A DNA stretch of 64,000 bases. It comes from CAMCXE01 sp036520615 (GTDB taxonomy: Bacteria; Pseudomonadota; Gammaproteobacteria; Pseudomonadales; Cellvibrionaceae). The DNA lies in NCBI GenBank assembly GCA_036520615.1, contig DATDJI010000090.1, positions 1 through 64,000 on the forward strand, written 5' to 3'. Within the stretch, counting starts at the first letter, position 1, and the number at the start of each line of letters is the position of its first letter. Below are positions 9,009 through 18,764 of this stretch, piece after piece. The position numbers and the translations under genes were made by a program. Under the pieces are notes generated by a model, which worked only from the letters and a program-made list of their open reading frames with translations, was not told the origin of the DNA and did no database searches.

Positions 9009-9986
9009 CTAATCCCAAAAACCGCGAATTCCTGCCACACCCTGCCCGCCCAATTGGCAAGATAAGTTCGTATGAGCAGAATTCACGCCGCCCAAAGCGA
9101 ACACCGGCAACTGCGCACCACGGCAAAGCTCTGCAAATTCACTCCAACCCAGTGTGTTTGCGCCGGGATGCGTTTGAGTAGGGAGAACCGGCGAGAGCAA
9201 TGCATAATTACAATTAAGCGCTGCCGCCTGGGCGAGTTCCCGCGCATTATGGCAAGACATTCCGAGCAAAAGCCCATTAGCCGGGAGTTGCGACCAGTCC
9301 GCTGCAGCTGCGGCGCTTAGGTGTATACCGTGTGCACAGGTGAGAATCGCCGCCAATACCGAATCCGTTTGAGTAGAATCGGTCAGCTGCGGTAACAGGC
9401 TTGAGTGCAATAACAAGCGGCGATTGTGAGACTGACAATAGCTAAAAGCTTCAGATAACACATCCCGCCAAGGCCATGTAAATTGCATCGCATTGAAAGG
9501 CCGAGCTATTACAAGATTGACATCGGCGGTGAGGCAACTTTTAAAGCCTTCAAGCCAGTGCGCAGGAGTTGCCGCCTCGCCGCTGATACAGAGATTTTTT
9601 GGTAGCGTTAAAGCCTGCACGATGGGTCTATTAGCAGCGGGAAGAGGGTATTGGCAAAGTTCAGCGGGCTTTACCCAAACCAGAGGCTGCCCTTCGTTTC
9701 CCTGCGGCGTACCGTCGTATTGAGTGACACTAAACACATCAAGCAAGACTGCTTTATCCGGATACTGATGATAAATTTGGATAAGAGGCTCAGCTTTTAG
9801 CAGGCTAATTCCCAGTTCTTCATACAGCTCGCGCCACAGACCAGCGAGCGCTGATTCATTCGATTCGAGCTTGCCGCCAGGAAATTCCCACAGGCCGCCC
9901 TGGTGTTGATGGGCGGCGCGTTTGGCCAGAAGAATTTCGCCCGCCGCGTTAACTACGACCCCTACAACAACGGCAATAGTTGGCAT
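9009..9986 (-). CDS. mutT: Nudix hydrolase (MutT) fused to ThiE-like domain
   Basis: A 325-residue two-domain protein. Residues 1-130 are a MutT-type Nudix hydrolase with an intact Nudix box (GKLESNE...REL.EELG near residues 37-60), expected to remove 8-oxo-dGTP. Residues about 135-325 resemble thiamine-phosphate synthase (a HLS strand, GMSCHNARELAQA, a SPVLPTQTHPG loop, FALGGV) and probably form a TIM barrel. This fusion is known next to argJ in pseudomonads and relatives. Whether the ThiE-like half is active is uncertain: the usual substrate-binding signature is only partly recognisable. It ends the secA-argJ-mutT run, starting 8 bases after the argJ stop. Confidence 0.85.
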   Translation of the reverse strand: MPTIAVVVGVVVNAAGEILLAKRAAHQHQGGLWEFPGGKLESNESALAGLWRELYEELGISLLKAEPLIQIYHQYPDKAVLLDVFSVTQYDGTPQGNEGQPLVWVKPAELCQYPLPAANRPIVQALTLPKNLCISGEAATPAHWLEGFKSCLTADVNLVIARPFNAMQFTWPWRDVLSEAFSYCQSHNRRLLLHSSLLPQLTDSTQTDSVLAAILTCAHGIHLSAAAAADWSQLPANGLLLGMSCHNARELAQAAALNCNYALLSPVLPTQTHPGANTLGWSEFAELCRGAQLPVFALGGVNSAHTNLSCQLGGQGVAGIRGFWD

Positions 9987-9994
9987 AGCTGTGG

Positions 9995-11218
9995 TTACGA
10001 GCGGTATTCAGCGTTGATCGTAACGTATTCGTGGGAGAGATCGCAGGTCCATACCTGTTCCTGAACATCACCTCGCCCTAAGGCAACGCGAATCGCAAAT
10101 TCGGCTTTGCTCACCACTGCCGCACCGGCTTGTTCGGTGTAACTAGCAGCACGTCCACCATCGGCAACGATCAATACATCGTCCAACCATACGCTAACTA
10201 AACGGGCATCTAAATTTTTTACACCTGCGTACCCAATGGCAGCGACTATGCGCCCCCAATTCGGATCTGACGCATACAGGGCGGTTTTAATCAGCGGCGA
10301 ATGGGCGATGGCGTAGGCGATTTGTAAACATTCGTGGCTATTAGTGCCCTGCTCAACTCTCACTGCCACAAACTTAGTGGCGCCTTCACCATCTTTAACT
10401 ATGGCTTGAGCCAACTGCTGTTGCACGTCGGTCACCGCCGCAAGTAACTTTTCGTAAAGCTCTCCGTGGGTGGATGTCAGCATAGGCAAGCCAGCTTGGC
10501 CGCTGGCAATTAAAATACACGCATCATTGGTCGAGGTATCGCCATCAATGGTGATGCGATTGAACGACTTATCGGCGGTTTTTTTAACGATCGTTTCAAG
10601 CACGTGGGGCGCACAAACTGCATCCGTGGCGATGTAGGCGAGCATCGTCGCCATATTCGGCCGAATCATGCCTGCCCCTTTGGCAATTCCAGTCACGCTC
10701 ACGATTTCGCCATCAAACTCAAACTGAACAGAAGCGCCTTTTGGGCGCGTGTCCGTCGTCATAATTGTACGTCCGGCCAGTGCCCAGTTATCTTCACTGG
10801 CAGCGGCAAGCGCCTGGGGAATGGCGGCGATTATTTTATCGGTAGGTAAATACTCGCCAATAACGCCGGTAGAAAAAGGAATGACCTGGTGTGGTTTCAC
10901 TTCAGCCAGCTCGGCAAGTGCGCGGCAGGTGGCACGAGCATCACCCATACCGCGCTCGCCTGTGCAGGCATTGGCATTGCCTGAATTCACAATCAGATAA
11001 CGAATGTCGCCATTGGCAATATGATCTCGGGCGATCAATACCGGAGCCGCGGCAAACGCGCTCTGAGTAAACACTCCCGCGACACTTGCGCCCTCTTCAA
11101 TAGCAATAACCAACAGATCATTGCGCCCGGCGTATTTAACACCCGCTTGCGCTACCCCCAACCGCACACCGCTAATTGCGTGCATGGTTGCAGGCCAAGT
11201 TGCCTCACCTACTGCCAT
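9995..11218 (-). CDS. argJ: Bifunctional ornithine acetyltransferase / N-acetylglutamate synthase
   Basis: ArgJ (407 residues) recycles the acetyl group from N-acetylornithine to glutamate and can also make N-acetylglutamate from acetyl-CoA, in cytoplasmic arginine synthesis. The precursor is cut autocatalytically before a conserved Thr; the segment KGAGMIRPNMATMLAYI near residue 190 carries that site. DTSTNDAC and SDPNWGRI, typical of the family, are also present, and the length is standard. It lies 13 bases after the secA stop, so co-transcription with secA and mutT is likely. Confidence 0.93.
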   Translation of the reverse strand: MAVGEATWPATMHAISGVRLGVAQAGVKYAGRNDLLVIAIEEGASVAGVFTQSAFAAAPVLIARDHIANGDIRYLIVNSGNANACTGERGMGDARATCRALAELAEVKPHQVIPFSTGVIGEYLPTDKIIAAIPQALAAASEDNWALAGRTIMTTDTRPKGASVQFEFDGEIVSVTGIAKGAGMIRPNMATMLAYIATDAVCAPHVLETIVKKTADKSFNRITIDGDTSTNDACILIASGQAGLPMLTSTHGELYEKLLAAVTDVQQQLAQAIVKDGEGATKFVAVRVEQGTNSHECLQIAYAIAHSPLIKTALYASDPNWGRIVAAIGYAGVKNLDARLVSVWLDDVLIVADGGRAASYTEQAGAAVVSKAEFAIRVALGRGDVQEQVWTCDLSHEYVTINAEYRS

Positions 11219-11231
11219 CTAGCTATTCCTC

Positions 11232-13937
11232 TTAAGCTAACTTGCCGTGACAAGCTTTATATTTTTGCCCTGAACCACATGGGCACGGATCATTGCGGCC
11301 AACTTTAGCACCGCGTCGCGTCAATGCCACTTGCGGTTGAGCAACAACCTCTCCAGTAAAACCAGAAACCTGATCGTGTTGTAATTGTTGTTGCCGCCGA
11401 GCGCGCTCAGCTGCCTCTTCTTGAGCCCGCTCCATAGCTTCCATTTGCTCAGGGGTAATCGGTTCTACACGGAACAACACGCGGGTAACTTCATGTTTGA
11501 GGTTATTTAACAGCGTTTGGAATAGATCAAATGACTCGCGTTTATATTCCTGTTTGGGATTTTTCTGCGCATAGGCGCGCAAGCCAATGCCTTGGCGCAA
11601 GTGGTCCATATTCAACAAGTGTTCTTTCCACAGCGTGTCCAATACATGCAACATAACCTGGCGCTCAAGCCCGCGCACAACCGAGGAGAGGCGCTCGGCT
11701 TTTTCTCCATAAAAACCGTGCATCAGATCGACAATCTTGCGCCGCAGCGGCTCTTCATAGAGTTTTGCATCCTCTTTTAGCCACTGAGCAACCGGCACTT
11801 CAATGCCAAAATCAGCTAATAAACTCTTCTCCAGCGCGGGAATATCCCACTGTTCCGCCATTGACTGCGGTGGAATATAGTTAGAAATAACATCATTAAT
11901 AACGTCTTCACGAATTCCCGCGATGGCGTCTTCAATAGTATCGGCGTCCAATAAATCATTGCGCTGTTGATAGATAACGCGCCGCTGATCGTTGGCCACA
12001 TCGTCATATTCCAACAGCTGCTTACGGTAATCGAAGTTGCGCGCTTCCACTTTGCGTTGAGCATTTTCAATGGCGCCAGTCACCATTCGGTGTTCGATGG
12101 CCTCGCCCTTTTCCATGCCCAGTTTATTCATGATATTGCGCACTCGCTCGGAAGCGAAAATACGCATGAGGTTATCTTCAAGAGATAGATAAAAACGCGA
12201 AACCCCAGGGTCACCTTGGCGCCCAGAGCGACCGCGCAATTGGTTGTCGATGCGGCGGGATTCATGGCGCTCAGTGCCGAGAATATGTAAACCCCCAGCG
12301 GAAAGCACTTGCTCGTGGCGTGCTTTCCATTCCGCCCGAATACGCGCTACATCCGCCTCGGTTGGATTTACAAGCTTTGCAACTTCAACTTCGCAGTTGC
12401 CGCCAAGCATAATATCGGTGCCGCGACCAGCCATGTTCGTGGCCACAGTCACAGCCCCAGGCCGCCCGGCCTGGGCGATAATGTCAGCTTCCCGGTCGTG
12501 CTGTTTAGCGTTAAGTACTTCGTGTTTAATGCCTGCAGCTTTAAATCGTGCCGACATCTCTTCAGAGGTTTCCACCGAAGCTGTACCTACAAGCACAGGT
12601 ACGTTCAATTCTTTTAAACGCTTAACCTCAGCTACAATCGCTTCGAACTTATCCTCCATGTTCAAGTAGATAAGATCATTCAAGTCTTTGCGCGCGATCG
12701 GTTTGTTCGTCGGAATCACCACCACGTCCAGGTTGTAAATCTGGCGGAATTCAACCGACTCAGTATCGGCCGTTCCGGTCATACCAGAGAGTTTTGGATA
12801 CAAGCGGAAGTAGTTTTGGAATGTGGTACTGGCCAACGTCTGGCTTTCGTTGTGGATCGTTACGCCTTCTTTGGCTTCGATGGCCTGGTGTAAGCCTTCT
12901 GATAAACGACGGCCAGGCATCGTTCGTCCGGTGTGCTCGTCAATCAGCACTACTTGGTTATCTTGCAGAATGTATTCAACATCGCGGTGAAATAACTTAT
13001 GGGCTTTCAATGCTGAATGAACGTGGTGCAGCATATTTAGGTTACCCGCTGCATACAGGCTCTGCCCCTCCGCCAACATACCTTTTTGGGCCAGAATTTG
13101 CTCTACTAACTCATGGCCTTCTTCAGTCAGCTCTATGTGCCGAGTTTTTTCATCGATTACGTAGTGGCCCAGTTCTTCAGATCCTTCAGGTTTGGGCTTA
13201 AGCTCAGGAATAAAGCTATTCATAATGCGGTATAACTCGGAGGAGTCCTCCGCTGCACCTGAGATAATCAAAGGTGTGCGGGCCTCATCGATGAGGATCG
13301 AATCCACTTCATCCACCACTGCAAAATTTAGTGGCCGCTGTACGCGCTCTTCCCGACGCATGACCATATTATCGCGCAGGTAATCAAAGCCATATTCGTT
13401 GTTGGTACCGTAGGTAATATCCGCTGCATAGGCCTCGCGCTTCTCCCAATGGGGCTGCATGGATAAAATTACTCCCACAGAGAGACCTAAGCCTTCATAT
13501 AACGGGCGCATCCATTCAGCGTCGCGGCGCGCCAAATAATCGTTCACCGTAACGACATGGACACCTCGGCCAGATATCGCGTTTAAGTAAATGGCCAGCG
13601 TGGCCATCAGGGTTTTACCTTCCCCAGTTCGCATCTCGGCGATACGGCCTTCATGTAACGTGAGACCGCCTATTAACTGCACGTCAAAATGGCGCATACC
13701 CATAATGCGCTTACTTGCCTCACGGCAGACCGCAAAGGCCTCCGGCAAGATTGCATCAAGTGTTTTACCCGCCTGATGCTGCGCGCGAAACTCAGTACTT
13801 TTAGCTTTGAGTTCATCGTCTGTTAGGGTGCTGATGCTCGCTTCGAGCAGGTTGATTTGATCAACGATTTTGCGCATGCGCTTTAATTCGCGATCGTTTT
13901 TTGTACCAATAAGTTTTTTTAAGAAATTGCCAATCAT
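11232..13937 (-). CDS. secA: Preprotein translocase ATPase SecA
   Basis: Full-length SecA (901 residues), the motor that pushes unfolded preproteins through SecYEG. Visible features are Walker A in MRTGEGKTL near residue 105, the DEVDSILIDEARTPLIISG segment, the second helicase domain with GRGTDIMLGGNCEVE, and the QLRGRSGRQGDPG arginine-finger region. The C-terminal zinc motif CPCGSGQKYKACHG, which binds SecB and phospholipid, is intact. It is preceded by the M23 peptidase gene and followed closely by argJ, the usual order in pseudomonad-like genomes. Confidence 0.97.
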   Translation of the reverse strand: MIGNFLKKLIGTKNDRELKRMRKIVDQINLLEASISTLTDDELKAKSTEFRAQHQAGKTLDAILPEAFAVCREASKRIMGMRHFDVQLIGGLTLHEGRIAEMRTGEGKTLMATLAIYLNAISGRGVHVVTVNDYLARRDAEWMRPLYEGLGLSVGVILSMQPHWEKREAYAADITYGTNNEYGFDYLRDNMVMRREERVQRPLNFAVVDEVDSILIDEARTPLIISGAAEDSSELYRIMNSFIPELKPKPEGSEELGHYVIDEKTRHIELTEEGHELVEQILAQKGMLAEGQSLYAAGNLNMLHHVHSALKAHKLFHRDVEYILQDNQVVLIDEHTGRTMPGRRLSEGLHQAIEAKEGVTIHNESQTLASTTFQNYFRLYPKLSGMTGTADTESVEFRQIYNLDVVVIPTNKPIARKDLNDLIYLNMEDKFEAIVAEVKRLKELNVPVLVGTASVETSEEMSARFKAAGIKHEVLNAKQHDREADIIAQAGRPGAVTVATNMAGRGTDIMLGGNCEVEVAKLVNPTEADVARIRAEWKARHEQVLSAGGLHILGTERHESRRIDNQLRGRSGRQGDPGVSRFYLSLEDNLMRIFASERVRNIMNKLGMEKGEAIEHRMVTGAIENAQRKVEARNFDYRKQLLEYDDVANDQRRVIYQQRNDLLDADTIEDAIAGIREDVINDVISNYIPPQSMAEQWDIPALEKSLLADFGIEVPVAQWLKEDAKLYEEPLRRKIVDLMHGFYGEKAERLSSVVRGLERQVMLHVLDTLWKEHLLNMDHLRQGIGLRAYAQKNPKQEYKRESFDLFQTLLNNLKHEVTRVLFRVEPITPEQMEAMERAQEEAAERARRQQQLQHDQVSGFTGEVVAQPQVALTRRGAKVGRNDPCPCGSGQKYKACHGKLA

Positions 13938-14030
13938 AAAATCGCCATTAAGCCACCCATCCGGGGGGCGGCATAGTAAAAGAAAGTCTAATTAAGAGAA
14001 ATACGCACAACAGTAGTTAAACCACTGCTC

Positions 14031-14945
14031 TTAGGGGACGGTATTGCGGATATAGGAGGCGGGATCAACAACGCGGTTGTTTTTGTAAACTTCGAAATGG
14101 ACGTGCGGCCCGGACGAGCGGCCGGTATTCCCCAATAGAGCAATTACCTGACCTTTTTGAACCATATCACCAATATGGACGAGATTCTTTTTACAGTGAC
14201 CATACCGGGTTTTAAAACCGTTACCGTGATTGATTTCGACCAGGTTACCGTAGCCGGTTTTATCCGCCGACCAAGTGACAAGCCCTGAGGCAACTGCGGC
14301 AATCTGCGTACCTTCAGGCGCCGAAAAATCTACGCCCTCATGCATTTCCGACTGACCGGTAAATGGATCCGTACGCCAGCCGAATTCGGACGATCTAAAA
14401 CCACCTTTAACCGGGATCCCCTGCACAAGAGCGTCGTTGGCAAACTTCTGCTGGGACACCCATTCATCTAAATATTCCAATTGATGTTGGCGGTTTTCCA
14501 GACGGCTGCTTAGATGTTCTACTAAAGACGCCAATTCCCCGAGTTCAAAAACTCGCTGCGGGTGAGCACTGACTGGGCCGCCAACGCCTGGTGAACGACC
14601 AAAATCAAATTCCTTCACATCTAACTGGGCATTGTTGCTGATGCGCTCCCCCAGTGCATCCAAGCGCAGAAGCTTAGCCTGTAATTCGGCCACTCTCATC
14701 GCTAAAGCGTTGACCTTAGCTTGTTGGTCGCGCGCTTCTAAAGCTGCGCTTAGTGGATCTGTCCAAGTGGTTTCTGGCTGAATTAAAAATCGCGAAACTT
14801 GGGAGAAATTCACCATCAGTAGCGCGGCAACACCACAGGGCAATCCGATGCCACACAGCGCCAGCAGTGCCTTGGCCCATAAGCCGAAGGTGACACTGTA
14901 AGTGCGGCCTCGTTTGTGGTTGATTACTATAAACTTCACGCCCAA
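14031..14945 (-). CDS. M23 (LytM) family peptidoglycan endopeptidase, membrane anchored
   Basis: A 304-residue protein with an N-terminal transmembrane helix (about residues 22-45), a coiled-coil-like region (about 68-165) and a C-terminal M23 peptidase domain. The zinc motif is intact: HEGVDF supplies the first His and Asp, and HVHFEV the last His pair. It likely cleaves peptide crosslinks in the periplasm or activates amidases. Its place between lpxC and secA is conserved in gammaproteobacteria. The DUF721 gene often found between it and lpxC in pseudomonads is absent here. Confidence 0.9.
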   Translation of the reverse strand: MGVKFIVINHKRGRTYSVTFGLWAKALLALCGIGLPCGVAALLMVNFSQVSRFLIQPETTWTDPLSAALEARDQQAKVNALAMRVAELQAKLLRLDALGERISNNAQLDVKEFDFGRSPGVGGPVSAHPQRVFELGELASLVEHLSSRLENRQHQLEYLDEWVSQQKFANDALVQGIPVKGGFRSSEFGWRTDPFTGQSEMHEGVDFSAPEGTQIAAVASGLVTWSADKTGYGNLVEINHGNGFKTRYGHCKKNLVHIGDMVQKGQVIALLGNTGRSSGPHVHFEVYKNNRVVDPASYIRNTVP

Positions 14946-15107
14946 ATCATCCTGCTATCTTATGGTGGTTATACTGGAGTCAGCGTAATTAAAGGCGCGG
15001 AATATGGCACAGGCGGCGCTGCGGTTCAAGTAAGCAGCTCAAAAGCTCGCCTGGTTCTATAAGATTCCCATGCAAAAGAATGTTTATCCTCAAATTAAAG
15101 TGCGAAA

Positions 15108-15133
15108 AAAAACCCGGTATTACCCGGGTTTTT
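15108..15133 (-). terminator. Terminator after lpxC
   Basis: AAAAACCCGG / CCGGGTTTTT inverted repeat with a 6-base loop, located 20 bases beyond the lpxC stop and symmetrical in its A/T tracts. It separates lpxC from the M23-secA-argJ-mutT genes. Confidence 0.9.
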
Positions 15134-15152
15134 GCTTCAAACCGACTAAAAG

Positions 15153-16064
15153 CTAAGCGGCGATTAAGGGCTTGATGTAAGAAATAGGTGCCTTTGCCGT
15201 ATCTTCGCAGGTCACATATTCCCATGCGTCAGTGCGGCTTAGCAGCTCACGCAACGACTTATTATTCAAACCGTGACCAGACTTGAACGCACTGTACTCA
15301 CCGATAATACCGAACCCTAAAAGATATAGATCACCTATAGCATCCAACACTTTATGTTTTACAAATTCATCTTCGTAGCGCAAACCATCTTTATTCATGA
15401 TGCCACTGGCGTCGATAACAATAGCGTTATCAATACTGCCACCCTTAGCTAAACCCTTCGCGCGGAGCATTTCAATATCGTGCATAAAACCAAAAGTCCG
15501 CGCACGAGAAATTTCTTTAACAAACGAGGCGTTGGAAAAATCAACAGATACAGCTTTTTTGTGATCACGAAACACAGGGTGATCGAACTCGATACCAAAA
15601 CTCACCTTGAAACCATCGTATGGTAAAAAGCTCGCGGTTTTATCGCCATCGCGAACAGTAACTGGCTTAAGAATACGAATGAATCTTTTAGCAGCGCGTT
15701 GTTCTTGAATGCCCGCAGACTCGATTAAAAATACAAACGGGCCTGCACTGCCATCCATAATGGGGACTTCATCCGCATTTAGCTCAATAATGGCGTTATC
15801 AATACCTAAGCCAGCCATAGCAGAAAGCAAATGTTCTACCGTTGAAACCCGCACGCCGTCTTTGATCAAAGTGGTAGACAGTGTGGTATCACCGACAAAA
15901 TGGGCTTTAGCAGGAATAGTAACGGCAGGATTAAGATCAGTGCGACGAAATACAATGCCGTGATCAATAGGTGCCGGACGCAGCGTAAGCGTCACTTGCT
16001 TGCCGGTATGTAAACCTACTCCGGTGGCTCGAATCGCGTTTTTTAACGTGCGCTGTCTGATCAT
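15153..16064 (-). CDS. lpxC: UDP-3-O-acyl-N-acetylglucosamine deacetylase LpxC
   Basis: LpxC (303 residues) catalyses the first committed step of lipid A synthesis, zinc-dependent deacetylation in the cytoplasm. It begins MIRQRTLKNAIRATGVGLHTG as usual. Zinc ligands are seen in EHLLSAMAGLGIDN (His near 79) and HKVLDAIGDLYLLG (His and Asp near 238-242), with the catalytic GHGLNN near 265. It sits downstream of ftsZ as in most gammaproteobacteria but is bracketed by two terminators, so it should be its own transcript with a promoter in 16065-16213. Confidence 0.97.
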   Translation of the reverse strand: MIRQRTLKNAIRATGVGLHTGKQVTLTLRPAPIDHGIVFRRTDLNPAVTIPAKAHFVGDTTLSTTLIKDGVRVSTVEHLLSAMAGLGIDNAIIELNADEVPIMDGSAGPFVFLIESAGIQEQRAAKRFIRILKPVTVRDGDKTASFLPYDGFKVSFGIEFDHPVFRDHKKAVSVDFSNASFVKEISRARTFGFMHDIEMLRAKGLAKGGSIDNAIVIDASGIMNKDGLRYEDEFVKHKVLDAIGDLYLLGFGIIGEYSAFKSGHGLNNKSLRELLSRTDAWEYVTCEDTAKAPISYIKPLIAA

Positions 16065-16105
16065 CTGTATTTACCTGTGCGTATACCGCAATGGCTAAAA
16101 GAAAC

Positions 16106-16124
16106 TATCGAGACTATCTCGATA
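16106..16124. promoter_or_regulatory. Perfect palindrome upstream of lpxC
   Basis: TATCGAGA-CTA-TCTCGATA, 8-base arms with a 3-base centre, 42 bases before the lpxC start and inside the short gap between the ftsZ terminator and lpxC. It could be an operator or a 5' leader hairpin; no T-tract follows on the minus strand, so it is not a terminator. Confidence 0.5.
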
Positions 16125-16213
16125 CTTCACAGATTCTAGACAAGTCAGATGAATCTAAGCTGAACTTTGCAAGTAGGTTTTGTTCTCCCTAACGCGCTGA
16201 TCTCACACAGAAA

Positions 16214-16235
16214 AAAAGCCCCATAAGGGGCTTTT
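16214..16235 (-). terminator. Terminator after ftsZ (end of the dcw cluster)
   Basis: AAAAGCCCC-ATAA-GGGGCTTTT hairpin, 28 bases beyond the ftsZ stop, with flanking A residues that give a T-tract on the minus strand. Confidence 0.9.
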
Positions 16236-16262
16236 ACCATGCTTTTTTGATGAGTAAATAAA

Positions 16263-17447
16263 TTACTGAGATTCAGACTGACGGCGCAAAAATGCAGGTA
16301 TGTCGAGATAATCCATATCTTTATCACGCATATCCAAAGCCTGCGCTACCGAGATAGTACTTTGTTTCGCGCGCAGAGGGCCTTGCGGGCGCTCAATACC
16401 TGCTGCCGCGTAGGCAGGTTTTTGCTCGGCGGCTTGCGGTTGATGAGTGCGAATCGGATCTGGAGCTTTTGTCGCGGCATTAGGTTTGGATATAAGACCC
16501 AATCCAGTGGCAACGACTGTAACGCGCAGCTCGTCTTTCATTTCCGGATCTATAACTGTACCCACTACAACAGTTGCATCTGCAGAAGCAAATTCTTCGA
16601 TAGTGTCACCTACTAACGTAAATTCGCCCAAGGAGAGGTCCATCCCGGCTGTGATATTAACCAAGATACCCTTGGCGCCTTGCAGGTTTACATCTTCCAA
16701 CAGCGGGCTGCGAATAGCTGCTTCGGCCGCTTCACGGGCACGATTATCACCGCGCGCAGACCCTGTTCCCATCATTGCCATGCCCATTTCGGACATTACA
16801 GTACGCACGTCGGCAAAGTCGACGTTAATCATACCCGGACGAATAATCAGATCGGCGATGCCTTGAACGGCGCCTAATAAGACGTCATTAGCCGCTTTAA
16901 AAGCGTCTAACAGGCTGGTAGTTTTACCTAGAACAGCGAGTAATTTTTCATTTGGAATGGTAATCAGTGAATCAACTCGATCCTGCAGCTGCTTAATACC
17001 TTCCTCAGCGATTGCCATACGTTTGCGCCCTTCAAACGGGAAGGGTTTGGTCACGACGGCGACGGTTAGAATGCCCATTTCACGAGCCACTTCAGCCACT
17101 ACAGGTGCGCCTCCGGTACCGGTACCACCGCCCATACCTGCGGTAATAAACACCATATCAGCGCCGCGCAAAACCTCAGCAATACGATCGCGGTCTTCTA
17201 AAGCTGCCTGTCGCCCTACGTCCGGATTAGCTCCAGCGCCTAGACCTTTGGTCATGTGGTTGCCCAACTGCAATACCGCATGAGCTTCAATATTTTTTAA
17301 CGCTTGTGCATCAGTGTTGGCGCAAACGAAATCCACACCCTCTACACGGTTGTTAATCATGTGTTTCACGGCGTTGCCGCCACCACCACCAACACCTATT
17401 ACTTTAATTACCGCGTTTTGCGGTAAGTTATCGACTAATTCAAACAT
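16263..17447 (-). CDS. ftsZ: Cell division tubulin homologue FtsZ
   Basis: FtsZ (394 residues) polymerises with GTP into the Z ring at midcell. The GTP-binding tubulin signature GMGGGTGTGGAP is intact near residue 107, VGGGGGNAV lies near the N-terminus, and the synergy-loop DADATVVVG-like region follows. After a variable linker (about 320-375) comes the conserved C-terminal peptide DYLDIPAFLRRQ, the docking site for FtsA and ZipA. It is the last gene of the dcw cluster, 61 bases after ftsA, and is followed by a terminator. Confidence 0.98.
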   Translation of the reverse strand: MFELVDNLPQNAVIKVIGVGGGGGNAVKHMINNRVEGVDFVCANTDAQALKNIEAHAVLQLGNHMTKGLGAGANPDVGRQAALEDRDRIAEVLRGADMVFITAGMGGGTGTGGAPVVAEVAREMGILTVAVVTKPFPFEGRKRMAIAEEGIKQLQDRVDSLITIPNEKLLAVLGKTTSLLDAFKAANDVLLGAVQGIADLIIRPGMINVDFADVRTVMSEMGMAMMGTGSARGDNRAREAAEAAIRSPLLEDVNLQGAKGILVNITAGMDLSLGEFTLVGDTIEEFASADATVVVGTVIDPEMKDELRVTVVATGLGLISKPNAATKAPDPIRTHQPQAAEQKPAYAAAGIERPQGPLRAKQSTISVAQALDMRDKDMDYLDIPAFLRRQSESQ

Positions 17448-17508
17448 TTTCAGCTCCCCAGATATCCCCTGAATTTGGCATTGTACTCAATTGCTTGGTT
17501 TGATGGGA

Positions 17509-18738
17509 TTAAAAATTGCGCGCTAACCAACCTTTTAGGCGATTCCATGAACTCTCACGCGAACCGTAGGAGATTACTTTGTGGATACCTTTCTGCTTCA
17601 TCCCATACAACAATAAGCCAACACCAGTGGAATAGATCGGATTAGTAACTATGTCCCGCATACCGCGCACGTTTTGCGGAATGCCTAGGCGCACCGGCAT
17701 ATCGAAAATTTCCTCGGCCAGCTCTATCACGCCTTCCATTTTCGACGTGCCACCGGTTAGTACGATGCCTGCAGGAATGAGGTTTTCGAAGCCACTGCGG
17801 CGCAGTTCTGCTTGTACTAATGTAAATAGCTCGTCGTAACGCGGTTCAACCACTTCGGCTAAGGATTGACGAGAAAGGCTGCGCGGTGCGCGATCACCTA
17901 CGCTTGGCACCTGGATCATTTCATCAGGATTGGTAAGTTTTGCCAGCGCACAGGCGTACTTAATCTTTATAGCTTCTGCATACTGAGTAGGTGTGCGCAA
18001 AGCCATGGCGATATCGTTAGTAACCTGATCTCCAGCGATGGGGATAACGCCTGTGTGGCGGATGGCGCCTTCGGTAAATATAGCGATATCTGTCGTACCC
18101 CCGCCGATATCGACCATACAGACGCCTAACTCTTTTTCATCTTCGGTCAATACGGCATAACTGGAAGCAAGCTGCTCAAGAATAATGTCTTCAACTTCCA
18201 GGTTGCAGCGACGTATACATTTTTCGATGTTTTGAGCAGCATTAATAGCGCAGGTGACTAGATGCACCTTGGCCTCTAAACGCACTCCAGACATACCCAA
18301 CGGGTCTTTAACACCATCTTGCTCGTCAATCAGGTATTCCTGCGGCAGTATGTGGAGGATCTTTTGGTCAGCAGGAATTGCTACCGCCTGCGCGGCGTCA
18401 ATTACACGGTCAAGGTCTTGGTTAAGTACTTCTTTATCTTTAATGGCGACTATGCCGTGGGAGTTGAGACTGCGAATGTGGGAGCCGGCAATACCGGCAA
18501 ACACCGAATGAATTTGACAGCCGGCCATTAATTCAGCTTCTTCAATGGCGCGCTGTATCGCCTGCACGGTTGAGTCGATGTTTACCACCACGCCTTTTTT
18601 TAAGCCAGTGGATTTGTGGGAGCCCAAGCCTATAACAGACAGTTCTCCCTCCGGTGAAATTTCACCGACGATGGCGACGATTTTGGATGTCCCTATGTCC
18701 AGGCCGACAATCATTTTGCTCCCATTTGCTTGAGCCAT
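17509..18738 (-). CDS. ftsA: Cell division actin homologue FtsA
   Basis: FtsA (409 residues) tethers FtsZ to the membrane and recruits later division proteins. It has actin-fold phosphate loops (VGLDIGTSKIVAIVGE at the start, DIGGGTTDIAIF near residue 208, LTGGTSKMEG near 335). The C-terminal amphipathic membrane-targeting helix WNRLKGWLARNF is present. It lies 26 bases downstream of ftsQ and just before ftsZ. Confidence 0.97.
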   Translation of the reverse strand: MAQANGSKMIVGLDIGTSKIVAIVGEISPEGELSVIGLGSHKSTGLKKGVVVNIDSTVQAIQRAIEEAELMAGCQIHSVFAGIAGSHIRSLNSHGIVAIKDKEVLNQDLDRVIDAAQAVAIPADQKILHILPQEYLIDEQDGVKDPLGMSGVRLEAKVHLVTCAINAAQNIEKCIRRCNLEVEDIILEQLASSYAVLTEDEKELGVCMVDIGGGTTDIAIFTEGAIRHTGVIPIAGDQVTNDIAMALRTPTQYAEAIKIKYACALAKLTNPDEMIQVPSVGDRAPRSLSRQSLAEVVEPRYDELFTLVQAELRRSGFENLIPAGIVLTGGTSKMEGVIELAEEIFDMPVRLGIPQNVRGMRDIVTNPIYSTGVGLLLYGMKQKGIHKVISYGSRESSWNRLKGWLARNF

Positions 18739-18764
18739 GTTTTACTCCAGCGCGTCAACGCGCT

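Noticed and set aside
14989..15225. Minus-strand frame covering the end of lpxC and the gap after it
   Set aside because: It overlaps lpxC and runs through its terminator; no ribosome site and no DUF721 likeness.
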